Shown: positions 7,099 through 17,300, numbered from the stretch's first letter. The stretch: 64,000 bases of DNA from Ricordea florida (GCA_949710005.1 OX453272.1:17476994-17540993), one strand, 5' to 3'. Translations and numbers: made by a program. Notes: generated by a model not told the origin, from the letters alone.

Positions 7099-7109
7099 TT
7101 TAAAAACAA
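7099..7109 (+). promoter_or_regulatory. Weak promoter-like motif before the 513-residue gene
   Basis: TTTAAAAACAA ends 24 bp before the ATG at 7134. Only the TTTAAA core matches. The 103-bp gap 7031-7133 is the longest in the plus-strand block and holds nothing else I can identify. Confidence 0.35.
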
Positions 7110-7133
7110 CTTATTCTAAACATAAAGAATAAA

Positions 7134-8675
7134 ATGTTACTCAATGATTTCAGAAATAGGTATCCAAAGGCTGATCGCGGCCAATTCGTATTTGTGGCTG
7201 ATCAATATGGTGGTTACATTAGGTGGAAAGTTAATGGGACAACAATCATGTCTTATGATGACCCCACTGGCAAAACATGGACTGAAGACCTGTCACCCCG
7301 CTTGAAAAGACTGCTATGGAAAGATTTAGGATTGGATGATGATGGATTGAGTTCATTCCCAAAGAGTTTAACTATGACCAATCGCTCTTACTCAATACCT
7401 GCTATTGACTTTGATGACCACACAAGTAATACGACAAACATGCTGACCTCATTAGATATATACGTGTCCAATACGAAAAAGTTCACCGCTAAGATGCGTA
7501 ACATATTTACATCCCAAGTTGTGACTTTCAAGTTTGGTAAACAGAGTCGAAAATGGCTGAACGCCCCCGATATGAATTATTGGCCCCAACAACTAAACTT
7601 TGCAGTGTGGTGTGCGACCTCTGGTTGTGGGATAAGCCCTTTTGAGAGTCTCAACTACCCCAAAGTCGTGAGTAGCTTCATTAAGTTCCATGTGTATTTC
7701 ACTATAAGAGGAATACTGTATGAATTGAGTCTTCCCCTACCTGATGAGCAACCCTTTGTAATCAACAACAACCCTTACAGCAAAGTCGCATATCAACGAT
7801 TGTGTGCTGAATTTGGCATCTCAAAAAACTCTGACTTTAGATGGAAAGGTGGTCGAAACGGAGGTTTGGGTGACATATTCCTTGATTATGGTGCTGGATA
7901 CCATGGAGCGGGTGGTGGATATCAAAATGTTCATATAGTAAGGAACTATGATGATGGAGCTGATCAGTGGCCTGGTGAAGGTGGTAAATTTGCCGATGAT
8001 GGAGGTAAGAAGGAAAAGGGCGACCTCATCTCATTCATCCGTAATGATGACTTTGCCGATTATAAATATGCCTGGTTCATTCCAACTAGTGGCTATGGAC
8101 TCACCAAAGCTGGACTTGGTAGATTGAATCGATCTGCTGAGGCTTTTGTTTACTGCGTATTGGGAGCGCAAGTCAACACTAGAAACTCGATTGTGGGTAG
8201 TGGTGGTGGAGCGATTGAGACTCAACAAGAATTCTTAGCCCTGTTTGAGAGTAGTGTGATTGAGAATGACATTTCGAGTTCGATCCAAAGGTATCAATTA
8301 GCTGTACAGGAAGCGAAATTACGGCTTGATTTAGCTGTTGCCCCCGGTGTATGGCTAATGCCTAGTAATATGATAATCAACACTGAGAGCGTGACTGGTT
8401 TTAATAACAAGTTGATGAAAGCTACTAGTGATATGAGTTTTGGAGTGAATAGTTCCCTAAACACTGAAGCAAAACAGGTTGGAATAAAACATAACATGGG
8501 ATATTCAAAGGTAAAGTTACCGCATAGAACTGAGACGAAACCAAAACCCATGCAACACGAAACTAATCTAGAATCAACGCAACACGAAAATAATATAGAC
8601 TCAACGCAGCATGAAAATAATATATTAGCATTGATAATTGTCTTTGGCGCATTAGCATGGTATCTATTTCGGTAG
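7134..8675 (+). CDS. 513-residue tail-anchored protein of unknown function
   Basis: The largest complete gene here and not recognised by family name; from memory it has relatives among uncharacterised cnidarian proteins. The N-terminal region (about 1-330) is rich in aromatic residues, Asp and Gly, with beta-like segments and a glycine-rich patch (GAGYHGAGGGYQ, about 262-273). The region about 345-440 is helical (QEFLALFESSVIENDISSSIQRYQLAVQEAKLRL). Three degenerate repeats, each with a QHE(T/N)N core, follow near residues 476-495. A single hydrophobic helix (ILALIIVFGALAWYLF) closes the protein, so it should be held in a membrane with most of the chain on one side. There is no N-terminal signal peptide. 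As the last plus-strand virion-block gene it might be a surface or receptor-facing protein; this is inference. Confidence 0.75.
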   Translation: MLLNDFRNRYPKADRGQFVFVADQYGGYIRWKVNGTTIMSYDDPTGKTWTEDLSPRLKRLLWKDLGLDDDGLSSFPKSLTMTNRSYSIPAIDFDDHTSNTTNMLTSLDIYVSNTKKFTAKMRNIFTSQVVTFKFGKQSRKWLNAPDMNYWPQQLNFAVWCATSGCGISPFESLNYPKVVSSFIKFHVYFTIRGILYELSLPLPDEQPFVINNNPYSKVAYQRLCAEFGISKNSDFRWKGGRNGGLGDIFLDYGAGYHGAGGGYQNVHIVRNYDDGADQWPGEGGKFADDGGKKEKGDLISFIRNDDFADYKYAWFIPTSGYGLTKAGLGRLNRSAEAFVYCVLGAQVNTRNSIVGSGGGAIETQQEFLALFESSVIENDISSSIQRYQLAVQEAKLRLDLAVAPGVWLMPSNMIINTESVTGFNNKLMKATSDMSFGVNSSLNTEAKQVGIKHNMGYSKVKLPHRTETKPKPMQHETNLESTQHENNIDSTQHENNILALIIVFGALAWYLFR

Positions 8676-8893
8676 TTCACGAGTATTTCACGTGGATATA
8701 CAATCATGATCACGTGTAGAACAATAGATTACATACCTTTACGACATAGCAACAAGCAAGTTGAAAAGTGGATTTGAAGTTTACTTTTAAAAGGCTTGTT
8801 TCTAACGTCGCTCAGGAATGTGATTACGTCAATGTAAATTCTATAAATTTTGTTATGTAACACTGACTTATGTTATATAACCTATTGTTTTTG
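8676..8893. other. Convergent intergenic region, no gene
   Basis: This separates the ends of two converging genes. It is AT-rich, with a perfect 10-bp palindrome GTTATATAAC at 8872-8881 and a near-copy GTTATGTAAC at 8852-8861. I see no open frame and no TTTAAAGATT motif. It may hold 3' processing signals for both genes. Confidence 0.4.
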
Positions 8894-9337
8894 TCATGTC
8901 TCTTGTGTTGTGTGACACTCTGTACATTGCGCCTTCTGTCTGTTGTGTTCACATATTTGAGACCCTCCACAATCCTTACAAAACCATCTTTGTCTTCCAT
9001 GAATACATATTCCTTTCCCGTTGCAGTCTTTGCATATATACCTCGCCCGTTTATGCTCACAAATACTACCACCGTTGCATTCTTTACAACGTGATTTATA
9101 TCGGCCGTGAGGGCAAATTTGTGACCCGTGACAATCTTTACAAAAATATTTTATTTTACCATGAATACACTTATATTTATTCATGTTAGTGACTTGTGGT
9201 GTTGGTGTTAGTTCAGCTTTAGGGACTTGTGGTTGTGTTAGAGCTTCGATGAGTTGATCTTTACGCATTTTATAATATCCTTTAATACCCCGCTCTTTGG
9301 CAAGGACTTTAAGTTCTTTCACTGTTTTCTTCTCCAT
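8894..9337 (-). CDS. SAP-like plus five CxHx6CxxC zinc-knuckle repeats
   Basis: A 147-residue putative nucleic-acid-binding protein. Residues 5-33 (VKELKVLAKERGIKGYYKMR) form a SAP/Rho-N-like helix-extended loop-helix. After a short Pro/Thr linker, residues 57-141 hold five tandem 18-residue units of the form C-x-H-x6-C-x2-C followed by a G-(G/S)-x-I linker (for example CKDCNGKGICIHGRQ). Each unit supplies three Cys and one His, so five zinc sites are expected. From memory, such CKxCGGxxICEHxR repeats are common in giant-virus and protist proteins; they suggest DNA or RNA binding. It is the only minus-strand gene at this end and carries its own CTTAAAGG motif upstream. It may be an early or regulatory gene. 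Confidence 0.82.
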   Translation of the reverse strand: MEKKTVKELKVLAKERGIKGYYKMRKDQLIEALTQPQVPKAELTPTPQVTNMNKYKCIHGKIKYFCKDCHGSQICPHGRYKSRCKECNGGSICEHKRARYICKDCNGKGICIHGRQRWFCKDCGGSQICEHNRQKAQCTECHTTQET

Positions 9338-9352
9338 TTGTTAGCATATATT

Positions 9353-9363
9353 ATTCCTTTAAG
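9353..9363 (-). promoter_or_regulatory. Promoter-like motif before the zinc-knuckle gene
   Basis: On the minus strand this reads CTTAAAGGAAT (9363 to 9353), about 15-16 bp before the ATG at 9337. It differs from the consensus by GG for GA and by the first base. Confidence 0.42.
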
Positions 9364-9450
9364 TCGTTTTTTTTTTTAATTTTTTTTGTTTTTGATGATC
9401 TCAGTGTAAAGCATAGGTGGGATTGCAGGTAAGTTGACAATAAAGTATCT
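9364..9450. other. T-rich spacer
   Basis: Runs of T at about 9367-9390, then unstructured sequence. No gene. It is the upstream leader of the zinc-knuckle gene, and the right end of the viral element may lie in or just after it. Confidence 0.4.
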
Positions 9451-9488
9451 GGAGGAGGAGGAGGGGAGGAGGAGGAGGAGGAGGAGGA
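9451..9488. repeat. GGA trinucleotide microsatellite
   Basis: About twelve GGA/GAG units with one interruption (GGGG). It is purine-only on the plus strand. Confidence 0.9.
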
Positions 9489-9566
9489 TTGCGCTAGAAA
9501 CTTATTAACCATTTTTTTAATTTGCGCTAGATACTTTATTAACCATTTTTTTAATTTGCGCTAGAG
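9489..9566. repeat. 33/34-bp direct repeat, 2.3 copies
   Basis: Each copy starts TTGCGCTAGA and ends ATTAACCATTTTTTTAAT. Copies lie at 9489-9521 and 9522-9555, with the first 11 bases of a third at 9556-9566. It is placed between viral genes and transposon-like sequence, so it could be part of the viral element's terminal repeat; the matching left end is outside the window. Confidence 0.8.
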
Positions 9567-9592
9567 TCGGCCATTTACTACTTCTAAGTGTG

Positions 9593-9858
9593 ATGTGTCG
9601 TTTCTGCGGAAGCGACGCTGTTAATTTTGAAGAAGTTTCACGAACAGGACTTGGCGCAGAGTGGATTTGTCGTTGCAAGAATCTGAAGTGTTCTTCACAC
9701 CATGTTGTTTCATCGTTCAACACAACACCAAAGACGAACAGATTTTACGACATAAATCGTGAAATTGTCCTTGGATTGCGATTGGTAGGACGGGGCTACT
9801 CTGCAGCAAAAACGATTTTCAGTGGTATAAATTTGCATGGACCAGTGTCAACAACATT
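9593..9858 (+). CDS. Exon-like fragment resembling a Mutator-like transposase zinc-finger segment
   Basis: An open stretch of about 88 codons. It contains CRFCG near the start, a downstream W-x-C-x-C-x3-x-C cluster (WICRCKNLKC), then RFYDINREIVLGLRLVGRGYSAAKTI. The order 'CxxC, CxC, RFY-IN-R-VLG-R-GYSAAK' matches, from memory, the segment found in invertebrate Mutator-like transposase-domain proteins. There the finger follows a longer N-terminal region, so this copy is probably N-truncated. The ATG at 9593 may not be a genuine start. It ends at a GTAAGT donor at 9859. No catalytic domain is seen downstream, so the gene is likely a relic. Confidence 0.45.
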
Positions 9859-10012
9859 GTAAGTGAAATTGTTATTGAACACCGTTCACTCGAAATCTAA
9901 TAACAACTTACCTAAGGGATTTCATGCTTGAAATTAGTGCCTCGCGATGAGAAATCGAATTTCCCGTTTCCTCTTCGGTTTTGTTTTTTTTTTGCCTGCT
10001 TATTTCTCTTAG
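9859..10012 (+). other. Probable 154-bp intron
   Basis: It begins with a consensus GTAAGT and ends after a long pyrimidine tract (about 9960-10010) with TTTCTCTTAG. Removing it keeps the flanking open frames in register: exon 1 ends in phase 2 and the frame open from 10014 continues to a TAA at 10203-10205. The agreement of phase and signals is the evidence. Confidence 0.5.
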
Positions 10013-10205
10013 TTTTCCCCATTTCGACGGCACAATGAACTTTAACACGGAGAACGTGACTGAAATTCCCGCGAAGATGAGCGAAGATCGTGTTGCTCGA
10101 TGTGTGGGGTCAGGAAGCCATCATTTCATTGGCTGGCGGTATATCCCGTTGATATACATCTCTGGTAAAGGCGTGACATGTTTACAAATCTTCAAATGGC
10201 GATAA
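10013..10205 (+). CDS. Second exon-like open stretch, unknown product
   Basis: Open in the frame dictated by the predicted intron, ending in TAA at 10203-10205. The encoded about 63 residues include TMNFNTENVTEIPAKMSEDRV and show no motif I know. It may be a terminal exon, an exon ending at a donor I did not identify, or chance. The first exon's similarity does not continue clearly here. Confidence 0.3.
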
Positions 10206-10736
10206 CTCTCAATCTTTTTCACCAGAATACCTTGTCTTTAAATAAATTAATAGGGTATGTAGAATGGACGGATAATTATGAAATTTGGCCAGAACATTCA
10301 TTAAACATCGAGGAACAAAAGGGTGTCGGGGATTAGCTTTAATTTAGATATTTCTCATTTTACGGCCGGGAACGCAACGGGATCGTCAAATTATTCGCTA
10401 CTACAACTTTACGGGTCTATAAAAAGATAACCAATAAGAATTACGAAAAAGCCTGACACCCTTTTAGAGATTCATGCTTGCTGATTTACATTGTGCAGTT
10501 CTTTTACAGTAGTGGCTGCGTTTGATACCCGATTAATTCGGCGGAATGACACTCGGTCGTTTTCGGTTTATTGGCTTCTTTCTTCTCAATAATGGCTCTG
10601 CCAAACAACGGATATTTTTTTTCGAATTCTACAGTTCTTTACCTTTCTATTGATATATAGTTTGTGGTAGTTTACTTTAAAACAACGCGCGTACGAGTTT
10701 TTTTCCGAAGGACACCCGCGAAGGTATTGTGTAACC
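10206..10736. other. Non-coding spacer before the satellite array
   Basis: No open frame of note and no monomer similarity until 10737. It holds a 14-bp inverted repeat (listed separately), and otherwise I see nothing. The transition to satellite is abrupt. Confidence 0.6.
10317..10465. repeat. 149-bp interval bounded by 14-bp inverted repeats (possible MITE)
   Basis: AAAAGGGTGTCGGG at 10317-10330 pairs with CCTGACACCCTTTT at 10452-10465 (13 of 14 bases). No clear target-site duplication is visible. It could be a small non-autonomous DNA transposon or an unrelated hairpin. Confidence 0.35.
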
Positions 10737-11331
10737 TTAATTTCAATGTAATTTTTAAGGCTTAGACGTTTTGCCACTACGCATGCGCGTTTAAGACACG
10801 AACCTACCCCCTTGGAATAAACGTCATTTTATCCTATTTTGCAGAATCTTTGCAATTCTGACACTTTGCCGATTTATGCTTTACCGAAAAAGGCAATATT
10901 TAAGAATAAAATTAGATTGATTGTGATTCGTGATTATATTGTAGTTTAGGTGTGGATATATTTACTTAAGTCAGCTGATTGTAAAGAAGACTGCTCACGC
11001 AGTACTAAATTTTATCAAACGAGTGCTTATTACACAGATTCCCGATCAATATGCCGCTTTTACCTTGTTGTAAAATTTAATATGTACTTTGTAACGCACT
11101 TTATCTCGTGTTTATACTCAATCTTGACGCTGAGATACGATACATGCAGCTGGCTGTCAAGAAACTCAGCCTTACAGATTTTCGTCAAAATGCATTATAA
11201 GAGATTGTATGGGCAGGACGACCGTCTTCTAGGTAAGTAAGTTATGTAAGCATTTTTAATGTTCTCTTTAGTTGTAATAGCACATTTTACCATAAGTTTT
11301 AAGTTTCGAATAGAATTTTGATTAGAACGAT
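10737..11331 (+). repeat. First (edge) satellite monomer, reference phase
   Basis: I take the phase from TTAATTTCAATG at 10737. Order of landmarks: CGCATGCGCG (10780-10789), the AATAAA-type string before TTAGATTGA, the AGCTGATTG block, CAATATGCCGC, ATGCAGCTGGCTG, AAAATGCATTATAAG, AGGTAAGTAAG, and ATTTTGATTAGAACG. As the edge copy it carries private changes, such as TCAATCTTGACG where others have TCATTCTAGACG. Confidence 0.9.
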
Positions 11332-14300
11332 TTAATTTCAATGTAATTTTTAAGGCTTAGACTTTTTGCCACTACGCATGCGCGTTTAAGACACGAACCT
11401 ACCCCCTTGGAATAAAGGTCATTTTATCCTATTTTGAAGAATCTTTGCAATTCTGACACTTTGCCGATTTATGCTATATACCGCAAAAGGCAATATTTAA
11501 GAATAAAATTTGATTGTGATTCGTGATTATATTGTAGTTTAGCTGTGGATATATTTACTTAAGTCAGCTGATTGTAAAGAAGACTGCTCACACAGTACTA
11601 AACTTTATTAAACGAGTGCTTATTACACAGATTCCCGATCAATATGCCGCTTTTACCGTGTTGTAGAATTTAATATGTACTTTGTAACGCACTTGATCTT
11701 GTGTTTATACTCATTCTAGACGCTGAGATACGATACATGCAGCTGGCTGTCAAGACACTCAGCCTCACAGATTTTGGTCAAAATGCATTATAAGAGATTG
11801 TATGGGCAGGACGACCGTCTTCTAGGTAAGTAAGTTATGTAAGCATTTTTAATGTTCTCTTTAGTTGTAATAGCACATTTTACCATAAGTTTTAAGTTTC
11901 GAATAAAATTTTGATTAGAACGATTTAATTTCAATGTAATTTTTAAGGCTTAGACTTCTTACCACTACGCATCCGCGTTTAAGACACGAACCTAACCCTT
12001 AGAAATAAAGGTCATTTTATCCTTTTTAGCAGAGTCTTTGCAATTCTCACACTTTTCCGATTTATGCTATACCGCAAAAGGCAATATTTAAGAATAAAAT
12101 CAGATTTATTGTGATTCGTAATTATATTGTAGTTTAGCTGTGGATATATTTACTTAAGTCAGCTGATTGTAAAGAAGACTGCTCACACAGTACTAAACTT
12201 TATCAAACGAGTGCTTTTTACACAGATTCCCGATCAATATGCCGCTTTCACCGTGTTGTAGAATTTAATATGTACTTTGTAACGCACTTTATCTCGTGTT
12301 TATACTCATTCTAGACGCTTAGGTACGATACATGCATGTGGCTGTCAAGAAACTCAGCCTCACATATTTTGGTCAAAATGCATTATAAGAGATTGTATGG
12401 GCACGACGACCGTCTTCTAGGTAAGTAAGTTATGTAAGCATTTTTAATGTTCTATTTAGTTGTAATAGCACATTTTACCATAAGTTTTAAGTTTCGAATA
12501 AAATTTTGATTAGAACGATTTAATTTCAATGTAATTTTTAAGGCTTAGACTTTTTGCCACTACGTATGCGCGTTTAAGACACGAACCTACCCCCTTGGAA
12601 TAAAGGTGATTTTATCCTATTTTGCAGAATCTTTGCAATTCTGACACTTTGCCGATTTATGCTATACCGCAAAAGGAAATATTTAAGAATAAAATTAGAT
12701 TAATTGTGATTCGTGATTATACTGTAGTTTAGCTGTGGATATATTTACTTAAGTCAGCTGATTGTGAAGAAGACTTCTCACACAGTACTAAACTTTATCA
12801 AACAAGTGCTTATTACACAGATTGCCGATCAATATGCCGCTTTCACCGTGTTGTAGCATTTAATATGTACTTTGTAACGCACTTTATCTCGTGTTTATAC
12901 TCATTCTAGACGCTTAGGTACGATACATGCAGCTGGCTGTCAAGAAACTCAGCCTCACATATTTTGGTCAAAATGCATTATAAGAGATTGTATGGGCAGG
13001 ACGACCGTCTTCTAGGTAAGTAAGTTATGTAAGCATTTTTAATGTTCTATTTAGTTGTAATAGCACATTTTACCATAAGTTTTAAGTTTCGAATAAAATT
13101 TTGATTAGAACGATTTAATTTCAATGTAATTTTTAAGGCTTAGACTTTTTCCCACTACGCATGCGCGCTTAAGACACGAACCTACTCCCTTGGAATAAAG
13201 GTCATTTTATCCTATTTTGAAGAATCTTTGCAATTCTGACACTTTGCCGATTTATGCTATACCGAAAAAGGCAATATTTAAAAATAAAATTAGATTGATT
13301 GTGATTCGTGATTATATTGTAGTTTAGGTGTGGATATATTTACTTAAGTCAGCTGATTGTAAAGAAGACTGCTCACACAGTACTAAACTTTATTAAACGA
13401 GTGCTTATTACACAGATTCCCGATCAATATGCCGCTTTTACTGTGTTGTAGAATTTAATATGTACTTTGTAACGCACTTTATCTCGTGTTTATACTTATT
13501 CTAGACGCTGAGATACGACACATGCAGCTGGCTGTCAAGAAACTCAGCCTCACAGATTTTGGTCAAAATGCATTATAAGAGATTGTATGGGCAGGACGAC
13601 CGTCTTGTAGGTAAGTAAGTTATGTAAGCATTTTTAATGTTCTATTTAGTTGTAATAGCACATTTTACCATAAGTTTTCAGTTTCGAATAAAATTTTGAT
13701 TAGAACGATTTAATTTCAATGTAATTTTTAAGCTTAGACTTTATGCCACTACGCATGCGCGTTTAAGACACGAACCTACCCTCTTGGAAAAAAGGTCATT
13801 TTATCCTATTTTGCAGAATCTTTGCAATTCTGACACTTTGCCGATTTATGCTATACCGCAAAAGGCAATATTTAAAAATAAAATTGGATTGATTGTGATT
13901 CGTGATTATATTTTAGTTTAGGTGTGGATATATTTACTTAAGTCAGCTGATTGTGAAGAAGACTTCTCACACAGTACTAAACTTTATCAAACAAGTGCTT
14001 ATTACACAGATTGCCGATCAATATGCCGCTTTCACCGTGTTGTAGCATTTAATATGTACTTTGTAACGCACTTTATCTCGTGTTTATACTCATTCTAGAC
14101 GCTTAGGTACGATACATGCAGCTGGCTGTCAAGAAACTCAGCCTCACATATTTTGGTCAAAATGCATTATAAGAGATTGTATGGGCAGGACGACTGTCTT
14201 CTAGGTAAGTAAGTTATGTAAGCATTTTTAATGTTCTGTTTAGTTGTAATAGCACATTTTACCATAAGTTTTAAGTTTCGAATAAAATTTTGATTAGAAC

Positions 14301-17300
14301 GATTTAATTTCAATGTAATTTTTAAGGCTTAGACTTTTTCCCACTACGCATGCGCGCTTAAGACACGAACCTACTCCCTTGGAATAAAGGTCATTTTATC
14401 CTATTTTGAAGAATCTTTGCAATTCTGACACTTTGCCGATTTATGCTATACCGAAAAAGGCAATATTTAAAAATAAAATTAGATTGATTGTGATTCGTGA
14501 TTATATTGTAGTTTAGGTGTGGATATATTTACTTAAGTCAGCTGATTGTAAAGAAGACTGCTCACACAGTACTAAACTTTATTAAACGAGTGCTTATTAC
14601 ACAGATTCCCGATCAATATGCCGCTTTTACTGTGTTGTAGAATTTAATATGTACTTTGTAACGCACTTTATCTCGTGTTTATACTTATTCTAGACGCTGA
14701 GATACGACACATGCAGCTGGCTGTCAAGAAACTCAGCCTCACAGATTTTGGTCAAAATGCATTATAAGAGATTGTATGGGCAGGACGACCGTCTTGTAGG
14801 TAAGTAAGTTATGTAAGCATTTTTAATGTTCTATTTAGTTGTAATAGCACATTTTACCATAAGTTTTCAGTTTCGAATAAAATTTTGATTAGAACGATTT
14901 AATTTCAATGTAATTTTTAAGCTTAGACTTTATGCCACTACGCATGCGCGTTTAAGACACGAACCTACCCTCTTGGAAAAAAGGTCATTTTATCCTATTT
15001 TGCAGAATCTTTGCAATTCTGACACTTTGCCGATTTATGCTATACCGCAAAAGGCAATATTTAAAAATAAAATTGGATTGATTGTGATTCGTGATTATAT
15101 TTTAGTTTAGGTGTGGATATATTTACTTAAGTCAGCTGATTGTAAAGAAGACTGCTCACACAGTACTAAACTTTATTAAACGAGTGCTTATTACACAGAT
15201 TCCCGATCAATATGCCGCTTTTACCGTGTTGTAGAATTTAATATGTACTTTGTAACGCACTTTATCTCGTGTTTATACTCATTCTAGACGCTGAGATACG
15301 ATACATGCAGCTGGCTGTCAAGAAACTCAGCCTCAAAGATTTTGGTCAAAATGCATTATAAGAGATTGTATGGGCACGACGACCGTCTTCTAGGTAAGTA
15401 AGTTATGTAAGCATTTTTAATGTTCTATTTAGTTGTAATAGCACATTTTACCATAAGTTTTAAGTTTCGAATAAAATTTTGATTAGAACGATTTAATTTC
15501 AATGTAATTTTTAAGGCTTAGACTTTTTGCCACTACGTATGCGCGTTTAAGACACGAACCTACCCCCTTGGAATAAAGGTGATTTTATCCTATTTTGCAG
15601 AATCTTTGCAATTCTGACACTTTGCCGATTTATGCTATACCGCAAAAGGAAATATTTAAGAATAAAATTAGATTAATTGTGATTCGTGATTATACTGTAG
15701 TTTAGCTGTGGATATATTTACTTAAGTCAGCTGATTGTGAAGAAGACTTCTCACACAGTACTAAACTTTATCAAACAAGTGCTTATTACACAGATTGCCG
15801 ATCAATATGCCGCTTTCACCGTGTTGTAGCATTTAATATGTACTTTGTAACGCACTTTATCTCGTGTTTATACTCATTCTAGACGCTTAGGTACGATACA
15901 TGCAGCTGGCTGTCAAGAAACTCAGCCTCACATATTTTGGTCAAAATGCATTATAAGAGATTGTATGGGCAGGACGACTGTCTTCTAGGTAAGTAAGTTA
16001 TGTAAGCATTTTTAATGTTCTGTTTAGTTGTAATAGCACATTTTACCATAAGTTTTAAGTTTCGAATAAAATTTTGATTAGAACGATTTAATTTCAATGT
16101 AATTTTTAAGGCTTAGACTTTTTCCCACTACGCATGCGCGCTTAAGACACGAACCTACTCCCTTGGAATAAAGGTCATTTTATCCTATTTTGAAGAATCT
16201 TTGCAATTCTGACACTTTGCCGATTTATGCTATACCCAAAAAGGCAATATTTAAAAATAAAATTAGATTGATTGTGATTCGTGATTATATTGTAGTTTAG
16301 GTGTGGATATATTTACTTAAGTCAGCTGATTGTAAAGAAGACTGCTCACACAGTACTAAACTTTATTAAACGAGTGCTTATTACACAGATTCCCGATCAA
16401 TATGCCGCTTTTACTGTGTTGTAGAATTTAATATGTACTTTGTAACGCACTTTATCTCGTGTTTATACTCATTCTAGACGCTGAGATACGACACATGCAG
16501 CTGGCTGTCAAGAAACTCAGCCTCACAGATTTTGGTCAAAATGCATTATAAGAGATTGTATGGGCAGGACGACCGTCTTGTAGGTAAGTAAGTTATGTAA
16601 GCATTTTTAATGTTCTATTTAGTTGTAATAGCACATTTTACCATAAGTTTTCAGTTTCGAATAAAATTTTGATTAGAACGATTTAATTTCAAGGTAATTT
16701 TTAAGCTTAGACTTTATGCCACTACGCATGCGCGTTTAAGACACGAACCTACCCTCTTGGAAAAAAGGTCATTTTATCCTATTTTGCAGAATCTTTGCAA
16801 TTCTGACACTTTGCCGATTCATGCTATACCGCAAAAGGAAATATTTAAGAATAAAATTAGATTAATTGTGATTCGTGATTATATTGTAGTTTAGCTGTGG
16901 ATATATTTACTTAAGTCAGCTGATTGTGAAGAAGAGTGCTCACACATTACTAAACTTTATCAAACAAGTGCTTATTACACAGATTGCCGATTAATATGCC
17001 GCTTTCACCGTGTTGTAGCATTTAATATGTACTTTGTAACGCACTTTATCTCGTGTTTATACTCATTCTAGACGCTGAGATACGATACATGCACCTGGCT
17101 GTCATGAAACTCAGCCTCACAGATTTTGGTCAAAATGCATTATAAGAGATTGTATGGCCAGGACGACCGTCTTCTAGGTAAGTAAGTTATGTAAGCATTT
17201 TTAATGTTCTCTTTAGTTGTAATAGCACATTTTACCATAAGTTTTAAGTTTCGAATAAAATTTTGATTAGAACGATTCAATTTTAATGTAATTTTTTAAG

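Noticed and set aside
8294-8713. 139-codon minus-strand frame opposite the 513-residue gene
   Set aside because: Low-complexity Cys/Ser pattern arising from antisense of the QHE repeats; no promoter-like motif upstream.
8870-9189. Plus-strand open frames opposite the zinc-knuckle gene
   Set aside because: Antisense shadows; the minus-strand frame has five regular metal-binding repeats and a motif upstream.
11124-11170. Conserved stem GCTGAG...CTCAGC around ATGCAGCTGGCTG in monomers as an RNA structure
   Set aside because: Several monomer classes have GCTTAGG on one side with unchanged CTCAGC on the other, so pairing is not maintained by compensating changes.
11214-11235. Helitron-like 3' end (GACGACCGTC hairpin then CTAG) in each monomer
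   Set aside because: The stem is only 4 bp with a 2-base loop, many monomers read GACCGTGTTGTAG which destroys it, and the following base is not T.
10950-11240. 96-codon open frame in the first satellite monomer
   Set aside because: It is open only because this edge copy reads TCAATCTTGACG; in other monomers the same position is TCATTCTAGACG, which gives a stop. The frame is not conserved.
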